A stretch of DNA of 64,000 nt from Pacificibacter marinus (GTDB lineage: Bacteria > Pseudomonadota > Alphaproteobacteria > Rhodobacterales > Rhodobacteraceae). The DNA lies in contig NZ_JAHKPK010000025.1 in NCBI RefSeq assembly GCF_018860665.1, positions 224,279 through 288,278 of the forward strand. The letters run 5' to 3'. The notes under the pieces are model-generated. The model was given only the letters and a program-made list of their open reading frames with translations, was not told where the DNA came from and did no database searches. Position numbers and translations under genes: made by a program. Within the stretch, counting starts at the first letter, position 1. Each line of letters opens with the position of its first letter. Shown here piece after piece: positions 36,682 to 43,742 of this stretch.

Positions 36682-37831
36682 GTGCCTGCCCCTCATCTTG
36701 CGGCTGGATCACGTCGCGCAATGCGTCGTTTAGATCCTTGCCGCCCCATTTGTTTTGAAAAATCTTAACGCTGCGCCCCGCACGTTGATGCGCGCGCACA
36801 GCCATATCCAACTGCTTGCGCGCGGTGGCGTTCTCGTCCAGATCCGCGATCAACGTCACCGAACGAACGCAGGGCGGCAAATCAAGCGTGCCCATATTCG
36901 ACAGTGAAATCGCTGATAAAAATCGCGCATCTGGCAACAGGCACACGCCGCTCAAAGCGTCCTCGATGCCCTCGGCAATATAGACGTGCTTCGGCTTATC
37001 GTCGGCGGTCAATGATCCTGCCTTGCCGCCGCGTGGCCCCGTCCCTGTCCAGATATTGATCCACGCGCCACCATAGCTGCCAAGCACCTTTTTGGGCGTC
37101 CCACAGGGCAAATTTGCTTTGCCCCATGTCCCATCGGCAGCACGGCCAAGATAGGTACGATGCAGCGCCACAGGTTCGCCGTGTTTGTTGTTCACAAGCG
37201 CCAGCATCGCGGGCAACTTGCGCTCGATGATTTCGCCTGTCTCTGTGTCGTCAAACCGGTAATAGCAGGCCGGATGATACCGGATCACACGCGGCTGACG
37301 CCCCAGCACTGACAAATCAATGCCCCGTGCATCACGCAAATAGAACTCAACTGGCGTGCCTTTGATTTTCTCTTGGCCCGACGCCCAAACGGCAAAGGCT
37401 TGCTTGCCACGTTGGACCGCTTTGGCCTTGTCCTGCGCGGCCTGTTCTGCCCGTTGGCGTTTGAAATACTCAGCCGACTTTTGGCGCTGCTGCGCTTCAG
37501 CTGGTGATAAGGTCTCTAGCCCCAAATAGGCCCGCGCCTCTTTCACCGCGCCGCTCAAATCGCAATGACACGACAGCGCGATCAAATCCAAAACATCGCC
37601 AAAACCATTAGCCACAGCATGATCACACCATTTGCCAGCGTTGGGGCCGTCCAAATGAACGTAGAAACTGCCCACGCTGCGATCCGCGCGCCCAGGGTTT
37701 AACGTGAAATATTTGCCAAAATTTGTATACGATCCCTTGGCCGGTGGCGCATAGAAATACACCACATCAAGCACCCGCGCGAGCAACATGTCTTTGATCT
37801 GATCGATCGAATATGTTTGGCGGGCGCTCAC
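36674..37831 (-). CDS. Toprim-domain DNA primase
   Basis: The 385-residue protein begins at GTG 37831 (SARQTYSIDQIKDMLLARVL), with GGGG 7 bases ahead and just past the upstream stop. Its C-terminal Toprim domain shows VYIAEGIEDALSGV with the catalytic Glu, then VTLIADLDENATARKQLDMA with the acidic metal ligands. The N-terminal part carries KWCDHAVANGFGDVLDLIAL, like plasmid/phage primases without an obvious zinc finger. It would synthesise RNA primers for phage DNA replication with the helicase-like neighbour. Confidence 0.85.
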   Translation of the reverse strand: MSARQTYSIDQIKDMLLARVLDVVYFYAPPAKGSYTNFGKYFTLNPGRADRSVGSFYVHLDGPNAGKWCDHAVANGFGDVLDLIALSCHCDLSGAVKEARAYLGLETLSPAEAQQRQKSAEYFKRQRAEQAAQDKAKAVQRGKQAFAVWASGQEKIKGTPVEFYLRDARGIDLSVLGRQPRVIRYHPACYYRFDDTETGEIIERKLPAMLALVNNKHGEPVALHRTYLGRAADGTWGKANLPCGTPKKVLGSYGGAWINIWTGTGPRGGKAGSLTADDKPKHVYIAEGIEDALSGVCLLPDARFLSAISLSNMGTLDLPPCVRSVTLIADLDENATARKQLDMAVRAHQRAGRSVKIFQNKWGGKDLNDALRDVIQPQDEGQAHG

Positions 37832-37832
37832 G

Positions 37833-38102
37833 TTACAGCCCCAAACTTTCAGCCAGATCGATGGCCTCAGAGCCACGCGCATGCGCCCAATCTGCAATCA
37901 CATCGGCAAAAACCCGATCGCGTGCAGACCATCCATCGTCGTCACTTTGAAACTTCATATCTAAGGTCATGACGCAAGACCCCGTATCAACCCGCGTCAC
38001 GATTGATGGGCGATCCTCGCCCTCAACCTCAAGCGTCTCTTTGGTGATCAACACCTGCCCGATGTCGTCAAATTCAAACAATTTCGCGAATGGATCAGGC
38101 AT
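37833..38102 (-). CDS. Small acidic phage protein of unknown function
   Basis: The 89-residue protein MPDPFAKLFEFDDIGQVLIT continues with a beta-rich core (TGSCVMTLDMKFQSDDDGW) and a helical end (VFADVIADWAHARGSEAIDL). No family is recognised. AAGAGG precedes the ATG. It lies directly ahead of the primase gene, so an accessory replication or host-takeover role is possible, without direct evidence. Confidence 0.6.
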   Translation of the reverse strand: MPDPFAKLFEFDDIGQVLITKETLEVEGEDRPSIVTRVDTGSCVMTLDMKFQSDDDGWSARDRVFADVIADWAHARGSEAIDLAESLGL

Positions 38103-38185
38103 GATAGACCTCTTGTTTTTTTGGGAGTTGCGTTAAGTTCTGGCGCATGGGATGGGGCCGCGCTGTGTCGGCCCGCACCGATGGG

Positions 38186-38356
38186 TCAAGTTTGCTTTGG
38201 TTTGAACAGCCAGCGCATGGCGCAGACGATTGCGAACATTGCGAGTTCATCGAAAAACAGGGTGATGTTTGAGGGGAGTGCCCAATCAAGGCCAACAACC
38301 GTTGCAGCTAAGCCGATCAGGCCGCGTGCAATCCAAACTCGCAAAGCTAGGGTCAT
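38186..38356 (-). CDS. 56-aa membrane protein coupled to the TAXI-like protein
   Basis: This short gene reads MTLALRVWIARGLIGLAATV at its start and DELAMFAIVCAMRWLFKPKQ near its end, giving two likely membrane segments. Its ATG 38356 overlaps the stop of the secreted binding-protein-like gene (ATGA), so the two are translated together. The 83 bp after it hold only the ribosome-binding site of the next gene. The pair could form a small envelope complex; no family is recognised. Confidence 0.65.
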   Translation of the reverse strand: MTLALRVWIARGLIGLAATVVGLDWALPSNITLFFDELAMFAIVCAMRWLFKPKQT

Positions 38357-39153
38357 TCCAGAGCGCCCAGCAACGCGTCGAACACATCTGGGCTGTCGCG
38401 CTCAATCGCTTCGGTGGTGCCGATGAATGACGGAACGACATAGCCATCGCCGCGATTTTTCCCGATCTTGATCTTGGTCGCCTTGTAGAGTGGCTTTGCT
38501 CCAAATTTCAGATCGTTGATGTCCTTGTCGTACAGTTCGCCAAGATCCCAGCCTTGATCAAGCAGTCGCGTGATGTCCGGTGAATTGGGCTTGCGAACCA
38601 AAAGTGCGGCGTGAACAAGTCCACGGCCGGCCAAGGCGGTAGCGCGGCGCAAATCGGAGGTTTCCAAGCTCGCTTCAATCCAAGCGTTGCTTTTGCCGTG
38701 TTCTTTCTCAATCGCAACCATCGTGCGCCATGTAAGCTCGGAGCCAGACCCAATTTTGTCGACAAAGACCGTATGGCTCGCGTTAAGGTCCGAAAGCTCA
38801 TTGGCCTTTTCCCCTGGTGCAAACATCAGCACTGCAACTTCGTCGCCATATTCGGCGATCACGGGCAGGAAGCATCCATCCTTGAATTCGCGGGTGTAGA
38901 GGGCGTCAATCTGAGCGATCCAAACCGAATTGGGGTTGCGGCAGGCTTGCAGGGTGATGTCGTCAGAGCCGCCACGGTTTTCAACAACAGCATCAATCCC
39001 GCGCTGATTGAGGCGCGCTGCTATAGACACAGCTGCTGTGTCATAGCCACCACCTTTACCGCCAGCATAAATAGTAAGGGGTTCGGCTGTCGCGATCGAT
39101 GCTGAAAGCAACAATCCTACAAGCCCCGAGCAGAGTAAGTTTAGATATTTCAT
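38353..39153 (-). CDS. Secreted TAXI-type solute-binding-like protein inside the prophage early operon
   Basis: The 266-residue protein has a clear signal peptide (MKYLNLLCSGLVGLLLSASI, cleavage after ATA) and then a type 2 periplasmic-binding fold of TAXI/NMT1 type: PLTIYAGGKGGGYDTAAVSI, later ENRGGSDDITLQACRNPNSV and WIAQIDALYT. TRAP-TAXI receptors normally work with large membrane permeases, absent here; the only membrane partner is the 56-aa protein encoded next. Its location between phage regulatory and replication genes is very unusual. Envelope modification, superinfection blocking or ligand scavenging are all possible; none is proven. Confidence 0.75.
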   Translation of the reverse strand: MKYLNLLCSGLVGLLLSASIATAEPLTIYAGGKGGGYDTAAVSIAARLNQRGIDAVVENRGGSDDITLQACRNPNSVWIAQIDALYTREFKDGCFLPVIAEYGDEVAVLMFAPGEKANELSDLNASHTVFVDKIGSGSELTWRTMVAIEKEHGKSNAWIEASLETSDLRRATALAGRGLVHAALLVRKPNSPDITRLLDQGWDLGELYDKDINDLKFGAKPLYKATKIKIGKNRGDGYVVPSFIGTTEAIERDSPDVFDALLGALE

Positions 39154-39192
39154 GGTGTTTTTCCCGTGTTTGAGTGGATTGAACTGACGGCT

Positions 39193-39414
39193 CTACTTGG
39201 CAACAACGGCCCGAACGGCGGCATCTTTGGCCTCAAGCAATTTGCGCAAAACGACTGTACGCTCTGGATTGCGTGGCATCGTATTTGCGACGGAATAGGC
39301 CAAATCACCAAAGGGCTTACTCACGTCCTGCAAAAACTTGGGAAGGTGCTCATAGTCAAAAAACTGCAAGATGTGCTCGCGCAGCTGTGCTTCATTTTGC
39401 TTAGGATCTGTCAT
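39193..39414 (-). CDS. Acb2/Tad1-like cyclic-nucleotide sponge candidate (anti-CBASS/anti-Thoeris)
   Basis: The 73-residue helical protein (MTDPKQNEAQLREHILQFFD) ends in a helical hairpin, FGDLAYSVANTMPRNPERTV then LRKLLEAKDAAVRAVVAK. The NPERTVxLRKLLEAKDAAVRA pattern is what I recognise from the Acb2/Tad1 hairpin family of phage proteins, which sequester signalling nucleotides of CBASS and Thoeris immunity. GGAAAG ahead of ATG 39414 supports this start; ATG 39462, overlapping the preceding stop, would add 16 residues. No search was run, so the family call is by eye. It lies in the early operon, fitting an anti-defence role. Confidence 0.65.
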   Translation of the reverse strand: MTDPKQNEAQLREHILQFFDYEHLPKFLQDVSKPFGDLAYSVANTMPRNPERTVVLRKLLEAKDAAVRAVVAK

Positions 39415-39454
39415 CGTATCTTTCCTTCGTGTTGTTGTGAAAATTGGCGTCAAA

Positions 39455-40390
39455 TCATCCATCGTCGCGCTCGCGAATAAGGCGCTCTAGCGCCGCTTTA
39501 AGGTGGCTTTGATTTGCGATCGTCACTTGGGGGCACAGGGTCTGCCAGCGCACGACAACAGCGCCGCGCGTCGGCGCATTATCGCGATCACTCAACTCAG
39601 CCACCGCGCCTTGCGCACCATCGCCACGGATCAACGCATTGACCAAAATCAAATCGGCTTCTAAATCCCAAAAAGGATCGGCCTCTGCGTGAACAAACCG
39701 CACATGCGCCTCGATCTCAGCAGATGAAAAATCACGGGGCAAACCGCCAGACCGAGACCCAAGTTTAGTCGCAGGCACAGTGGATCTATCAGAGCGGGAG
39801 GAAGGAACCCCGACAGACCCGCTGCGCCCATCCTTCGGCGCACTTGGCGCTGTCGGAACTGGTGTCACATCTTGGATGGATGTTGCGGGCTTGGGTGATG
39901 CGGGCTTGGGCGTTGGCGCGTTTTTCTTCAGCCAATGGCGCTTAACGCCAACAGACTGAGCGCTGCGCCCCAACCGCACCGCGATGTCAGACGTCTCTAA
40001 ACCTTGCTTGTCCAAGTCATGCAATCGCTGCATTTCCGCATCGGTCCAGTCGCCTGTTTTCAATTGTGGCTTTGGCTCTGGAACAGTTTGATCCGGCGCG
40101 TCACCGACTGTATTTTTCAAAGACGCGCGCAATGCATCAGGATTGGCCTTGATACAAACATCACCAGAAACAACAGTTTGCGTGTGCGTTTCTTCGCCAA
40201 ACCCACCAAGATCTATATTGATCAACACGACCCCAGCAGCAGGAAAGTCGCAATCAACATCAAATGCACCACCAAGATCTCTCAGTCCTTGAACAAAAGC
40301 GCCGATGCGCTCCAGGGCGCGAACCTGCAATTGGATAAGATCAATTTCATCCTTGCGCATCTCAACCATTTCTTTGATCTGATCCATCAT
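39455..40390 (-). CDS. Phage protein with GcrA/SANT-like HTH
   Basis: Of 311 residues, a central segment WTDAEMQRLHDLDKQGLETS then DIAVRLGRSAQSVGVKRHWL is an HTH resembling GcrA and SANT/Myb-like domains. It is flanked by an N-terminal helical/beta part (EMRKDEIDLIQLQVRALERI) and a Pro/Ser/Lys-rich linker (KPASPKPATSIQDVTPVPTA). The C-terminal domain (DLILVNALIRGDGAQGAVAE) is unrecognised. It overlaps the upstream gene by ATGA. A role in controlling phage or host transcription is plausible, since GcrA is a cell-cycle factor of alphaproteobacteria. Confidence 0.6.
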   Translation of the reverse strand: MMDQIKEMVEMRKDEIDLIQLQVRALERIGAFVQGLRDLGGAFDVDCDFPAAGVVLINIDLGGFGEETHTQTVVSGDVCIKANPDALRASLKNTVGDAPDQTVPEPKPQLKTGDWTDAEMQRLHDLDKQGLETSDIAVRLGRSAQSVGVKRHWLKKNAPTPKPASPKPATSIQDVTPVPTAPSAPKDGRSGSVGVPSSRSDRSTVPATKLGSRSGGLPRDFSSAEIEAHVRFVHAEADPFWDLEADLILVNALIRGDGAQGAVAELSDRDNAPTRGAVVVRWQTLCPQVTIANQSHLKAALERLIRERDDG

Positions 40391-40722
40391 GCTGCCCGCC
40401 CTCCGTAATTCAAAAGCTCCATTGCTTCACCCAAACGCCAATGCGCGAAATGCCGTGTGGCGCGACGGGCGGCCTGATAGGCGCGATTGCAATACTCATG
40501 ATCTTTGTCCGCGTAAGCGTCGCGGATCTCTTCACCCGCTTGGGCAAGCACTTCGACGTAAGGGTGATTGCGGTTCACTTGGAACAACAGGTCCGTGACA
40601 ATTGCGACAAACATGTCGGTGTTTTCATCCTGCGCGGGATCAACCAACGGCATACCGGCAATGCAATAAATCGCATTGGCCAGCGCCTGATCCGCAAGCG
40701 TCAATTTTGGAAGCTCAGCCAT
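40387..40722 (-). CDS. Phage early protein of unknown function
   Basis: The 111-residue helical protein begins MAELPKLTLADQALANAIYC; AGGAGAG 8 bases ahead decides this ATG over an upstream TTG/ATG extension. It is rich in charged residues and aromatic pairs (NRAYQAARRATRHFAHWRLG). It resembles its upstream neighbour in size and helical layout, so the two might be distant paralogues. No family is recognised. Confidence 0.6.
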   Translation of the reverse strand: MAELPKLTLADQALANAIYCIAGMPLVDPAQDENTDMFVAIVTDLLFQVNRNHPYVEVLAQAGEEIRDAYADKDHEYCNRAYQAARRATRHFAHWRLGEAMELLNYGGRAA

Positions 40723-41038
40723 AAATATCTCTCCTCGTTTCCCAAGCATTGGGCAGCACTGCGGTGGCGTGTTGTTCTGTTTTTGGTTTTGGAAAATCCA
40801 TCATCAGCGCATCGCGAAAGCTCTCGCCAATCTCGGCCAAGCGCGGTGAAAACCGCGATACCTCAAACGCTTTGACAAACGCGTGGATCGCGACAAACAA
40901 ACCGCTGTCATGATCAATATCAGCAGCACAGGCACGCAGCCAAAGGCGCTCGACCTTGTCCTTTTCAACGCCGCCCAACATGGCCTGCATTGCAATTCCG
41001 ATTGCATATTGTCTTAGCGCTATAATTTCACGAGACAT
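40715..41038 (-). CDS. Phage early protein of unknown function
   Basis: The 107-residue protein starts MSREIIALRQYAIGIAMQAM at ATG 41038, with GGGGG 7 bases ahead; the frame extends upstream to GTG 41155 with a Cys-rich stretch that I consider less likely to be coding. It contains ADIDHDSGLFVAIHAFVKAF and a charged tail, and overlaps the following gene by 8 bases. Function unknown. Confidence 0.55.
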   Translation of the reverse strand: MSREIIALRQYAIGIAMQAMLGGVEKDKVERLWLRACAADIDHDSGLFVAIHAFVKAFEVSRFSPRLAEIGESFRDALMMDFPKPKTEQHATAVLPNAWETRRDIYG

Positions 41039-41268
41039 GCCAACACCCCCTGAATTGAAAGTGTTGCGACTGCCCGCATCCCAACAACAGCCGCAACACG
41101 CGGGGCGCTGGATGCTCCTACCATCCGCGCCGCCCAATTCGTGAAAGTGCAACACGTCACCTCACGAATAAGAATAAAAGCCGGACGCACGATGGCCGCG
41201 CGTCCGTAGGTGACACCTGCATGGAACCCCGAGCAGAGGGCAGGTGTTGCAGTAACTAAAAAACTCAT
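41020..41268 (-). CDS. Doubtful small frame behind the Cro-like gene
   Basis: An 82-codon frame starts at ATG 41268, overlapping the Cro-like stop as ATGA, and ends just inside the next gene. This coupling matches the operon style, but the composition (many Val, Ala, Arg, Cys; MSFLVTATPALCSGFHAGVT) is not like a typical early protein. It may be real or a chance frame within a leader region of about 225 bp. Confidence 0.3.
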   Translation of the reverse strand: MSFLVTATPALCSGFHAGVTYGRAAIVRPAFILIREVTCCTFTNWAARMVGASSAPRVAAVVGMRAVATLSIQGVLACLVKL

Positions 41269-41564
41269 TGCGCAGCCACCTGCGCGGCACGTTGCTTGTG
41301 CCACTTTGCCATCAAAGCGTTGATTTCAACTTCTGTCGCGCCCCAGACCAAATGATCTGCAGTCAGCGGCGCACCAATCTTGGCGGCATGGCCTAATAAA
41401 AAGCGCAAATGGCGCGCTGACGGAAAATCTCCGGCACTGCGGGTCTGGGATGCGTGACGCCAATGATAACCAGCTTTGCGATCCGTTCCGCATATCCGCG
41501 CAACATCTTCAACAGAGCCTATCATGCGTTCGCATACTTGAAGTGGTGTAAGGTGACTACTCAT
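41265..41564 (-). CDS. Cro-like early regulator
   Basis: The 99-residue protein (MSSHLTPLQVCERMIGSVED) has an N-terminal HTH-like segment in which VARICGTDRKAGYHWRHASQ would be recognition helix and turn, as in YdaS/Cro-type proteins. It is the first gene of the leftward early operon and lies divergent from the CI-like repressor across a 93-bp spacer, the normal place of Cro. It probably shuts off repressor synthesis in the lytic cycle. Confidence 0.68.
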   Translation of the reverse strand: MSSHLTPLQVCERMIGSVEDVARICGTDRKAGYHWRHASQTRSAGDFPSARHLRFLLGHAAKIGAPLTADHLVWGATEVEINALMAKWHKQRAAQVAAQ

Positions 41565-41657
41565 AACGCAAGATGTAGATCACATTTTTTTAGTAATCAA
41601 CTAAATTTTTAGATTTTCTAACGTTATTTTTTAGTTACGAGCGATTACCTGTCTCAC
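41565..41657. promoter_or_regulatory. CI/Cro switch region with CTAAA/TTTAG operator half-sites
   Basis: The divergent spacer is AT-rich and contains TTTAGT (41589-41594) and ACTAAA (41600-41605) plus the palindrome CTAAATTTTTAG at 41601-41612 and further CTAA/TTAG half-sites at 41618 and 41631. The same motif lies at 42685-42715. These are the likely repressor operators. No ribosome-binding site is visible ahead of the repressor ATG, which would fit a leaderless message, as for lambda cI; this last point is inference. Confidence 0.6.
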
Positions 41658-42293
41658 ATGGATGTAATGTGGTTCAAGAACACGCTAAAGCAAAAAAACG
41701 TAAGCTCCGAAGATGTTGCAAGCATCCTTGGGCTTGCACAGTCAAACATTTCGCACATCTATGCTGGCCGCCAGCAAATGAGCCTAAAATGGGCGCAAGC
41801 GTTTTCACAAGCCCTCGACATACCCGTTGACGAGATACTAAGACGCGCAGGACAGACTGGCGAAACGGGTCGCGACGAAATAACTGAACGCACCCTAAAA
41901 GACTTACGGCGCGGCTTTTCAGACAGCGACGCCACCCCCTATGCAGCTGGCCCATCTGAGACAAAAAAGACCGAAACCATCGCCATCCAATTTGGCCAAC
42001 GCGCAGGTGTTGATGTCTGGACTGTAGGCACGGACTGCATGCGCCTGGGCGGATACCTCAAAGGCGATCAAATACTTGTAGACACACATAAATCAGAACA
42101 ATGCCGCGCTGGTGACGTGGTCATTGCTCAAGTCTACGACAACCAAGGCGGCGGCGCAAAAACCGTCCTAAGACGCTTTGAACCCCCTGCTTTGATTGCA
42201 GACAGCGCCCTAGATGAAAACCAGCGCATCATCATAGTGGACGGAACAAACACAGTCATCAAAGGCAAGGTGGTTGCCCAATGGCGAAGCTAA
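41658..42293 (+). CDS. CI-like repressor, XRE HTH plus S24/LexA-like domain with Ser-to-Cys change
   Basis: The 211-residue protein has an N-terminal HTH (SSEDVASILGLAQSNISHIY, residues 16-35) and a C-terminal S24 peptidase-like domain. The motif that normally reads G-x-S-M is here VGTDCMRLGGYLKGDQILVD, so the catalytic serine position is Cys127; the candidate catalytic lysine is Lys168 in GGAKTVLRRFEPP. An Ala-Gly pair (RAG, 115-117) stands where self-cleavage would occur. It should maintain lysogeny by binding the CTAAA/TTTAG operators. Whether it responds to RecA is uncertain because of the Cys. Confidence 0.85.
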   Translation: MDVMWFKNTLKQKNVSSEDVASILGLAQSNISHIYAGRQQMSLKWAQAFSQALDIPVDEILRRAGQTGETGRDEITERTLKDLRRGFSDSDATPYAAGPSETKKTETIAIQFGQRAGVDVWTVGTDCMRLGGYLKGDQILVDTHKSEQCRAGDVVIAQVYDNQGGGAKTVLRRFEPPALIADSALDENQRIIIVDGTNTVIKGKVVAQWRS

Positions 42294-42688
42294 CAAAGAC
42301 AGACCAAAGGGATGCAGATCACGCAAGCGACCGCTTTGACGAATGGATCCGCACCCCACCATCACTAAGACAAGAACGCGACCTGGACAGCATCCAATCC
42401 ACAATAAACACCGCAATAAGATCAAGCGTCGCCGCGATGGGGTTCAAAGTCGGCATACCCACATTCATCGCATCAACAACAGCACTACACATCGCAGCCG
42501 AACTTTCATTTGGCCACACCGACAAAACAGTCTCTATCCTTGCTATAGTGATCTCTGCTTGCATTGCGGTAGCAGTCGCACGCCCTATAGAGCGCGCCAT
42601 CAAAGCGTCACTCACAAAACAATATTCGCAAATTCTAACAGCAGAAAAGAACGAATACCTGAAAACAGAACCCTCGATACTTTACTAA
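42281..42688 (+). CDS. Two-TM membrane protein co-transcribed with the repressor
   Basis: The 135-residue protein overlaps the repressor gene by 13 bases. A charged N-terminal cytoplasmic part (RDADHASDRFDEWIRTPPSL) is followed by two hydrophobic segments around GFKVGIPTFIASTTALHIAA and VSILAIVISACIAVAVARPI, and a charged tail. Expressed with the repressor, it would be made in the lysogen, where membrane proteins of this type often block superinfection. That role is inferred from position and topology; no family is recognised. Confidence 0.65.
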   Translation: MAKLTKTDQRDADHASDRFDEWIRTPPSLRQERDLDSIQSTINTAIRSSVAAMGFKVGIPTFIASTTALHIAAELSFGHTDKTVSILAIVISACIAVAVARPIERAIKASLTKQYSQILTAEKNEYLKTEPSILY

Positions 42689-42720
42689 ATAATTTAGCAA
42701 ACTAAAATTTTTAGTTGACA
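42685..42720 (+). promoter_or_regulatory. Second repressor operator pair overlapping a -35 box
   Basis: CTAAATAATTTAG (42685-42697) and the 15-bp palindrome ACTAAAATTTTTAGT (42701-42715) share the half-site motif of the CI/Cro region. The second runs into TTGACA at 42715-42720, a consensus -35. A -10 is not clear. This suggests that the repressor also controls the rightward operon that leads to excisionase and integrase. Confidence 0.55.
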
Positions 42721-42775
42721 GTAGGTGGTGCGCACTCCTAACTTGGGCTCAATAACCCACTTTAGGAGAGACCCC

Positions 42776-43030
42776 GTGCCTCAAGCCCAACCTCAAATCC
42801 CATTTGCCCATTCTGGCCCCCTGAGTGACCGTGTTCTTCATGGACTTAAAGACGTGGTCCATCGCGCCACCAATGGCCAAGACATGTCATCCGCCGAAGC
42901 TGAATTTCTACTCGTGTCAGTTGGTCCGATCATCGAAGAACTGTTAGAGCGCCGCAAAATCCAAGTTGCGATTGTGCAGCACCTCGAAGAAAACGTGGTC
43001 TACCTTGAAGACCACATTGGGGGCGCGTGA
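42776..43030 (+). CDS. Small phage protein, first gene of the rightward operon
   Basis: The 84-residue protein starts at GTG 42776 with AGGAGAG upstream, about 55 bases after the operator/-35 element. It is helical and acidic (SSAEAEFLLVSVGPIIEELL, then QHLEENVVYLEDHIGGA), with a possible coiled coil at the end. No family recognised. Its stop overlaps the next start (TGATG). Confidence 0.65.
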   Translation: MPQAQPQIPFAHSGPLSDRVLHGLKDVVHRATNGQDMSSAEAEFLLVSVGPIIEELLERRKIQVAIVQHLEENVVYLEDHIGGA

Positions 43031-43293
43031 TGCCCGCGACCGAACTAAAAGAAACCACCACAATCACCGTCAAACACAAATCCGAAACGCCCTTAATGAT
43101 CCATGAAACAGTGGGTGATGGCGAATATGGGCCAGACAAAATACCCTTTCAGGTCTGCAGATCCGCTACCAATTTACGCATGGAAGTGCGCATGGGCGAT
43201 CTCGTTGCCCAAGTCCCGATCACGGACATGATCGAATGTTGCGCCGCCGCCTTGCACCACGCACTGCAAAGCATGGGCGAACAAACCCACTAA
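43030..43293 (+). CDS. Small phage protein of unknown function
   Basis: The 87-residue protein (MPATELKETTTITVKHKSET) is beta-rich in its first half and ends in a short helix with ECCAAALHHALQSMGE. ATG 43030 shares its A with the preceding stop; GTG 43027 is an alternative. After it 110 bp hold no gene. Function unknown; the operon leads to excisionase and integrase. Confidence 0.6.
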   Translation: MPATELKETTTITVKHKSETPLMIHETVGDGEYGPDKIPFQVCRSATNLRMEVRMGDLVAQVPITDMIECCAAALHHALQSMGEQTH

Positions 43294-43403
43294 CGTCACG
43301 GGCGCGTCAGCTGCTATTACCCCACCATTTCTTTTTGGTGCAGGCCCTTCCCTTACACATCGCGGTCCTGACGCGTCGCGATCACCAAAACAGGCAAAAA
43401 TCA

Positions 43404-43742
43404 ATGACACATCAACCACCGCACGCGCGCGGGGGATCTCTTGACGCGCGCAAATCAGATCCATCCTTTCTGAAATTCACCCCAATGGCGACCTTTATCC
43501 CAGCCGACACAGTGGCCGAAATGATCGGGTTCAGCTGCGGCAAAGAATTTCTGCGCAATCGCGCCCGCTTGGAACGCGACCACGATTTTCCACTGCCAAT
43601 CCCCACATGCCAATCGCCGATGAAATGGCGCACATCTTTGGTCAACGCATGGGCAGCAACCCAAGGCCTGCCCGCATCACAAACGCCGCCAACAGCGCCA
43701 AACTGTAACAAGGCCTTGCTGGAAATGGCCCAAAGCGCATGA
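43404..43742 (+). CDS. Putative excisionase / AlpA-like DNA-binding protein
   Basis: The 112-residue protein contains a winged-helix-like core ATFIPADTVAEMIGFSCGKE followed by FPLPIPTCQSPMKWRTSLVN and AWAATQG, the layout of AlpA/Xis-type proteins (HTH, then a Pro-rich loop and a conserved Trp helix). ATG 43485 would give just this core. Its stop overlaps the integrase ATG (ATGA), the typical place of an excisionase. It would direct the integrase to excise the prophage. Confidence 0.65.
   Translation: MTHQPPHARGGSLDARKSDPSFLKFTPMATFIPADTVAEMIGFSCGKEFLRNRARLERDHDFPLPIPTCQSPMKWRTSLVNAWAATQGLPASQTPPTAPNCNKALLEMAQSA

Noticed and set aside
41039-41155. N-terminal extension of the 40715-41038 gene with clustered cysteines
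   Set aside because: Needs a GTG start without ribosome-binding site; ATG 41038 has a better site. Left as a note only.
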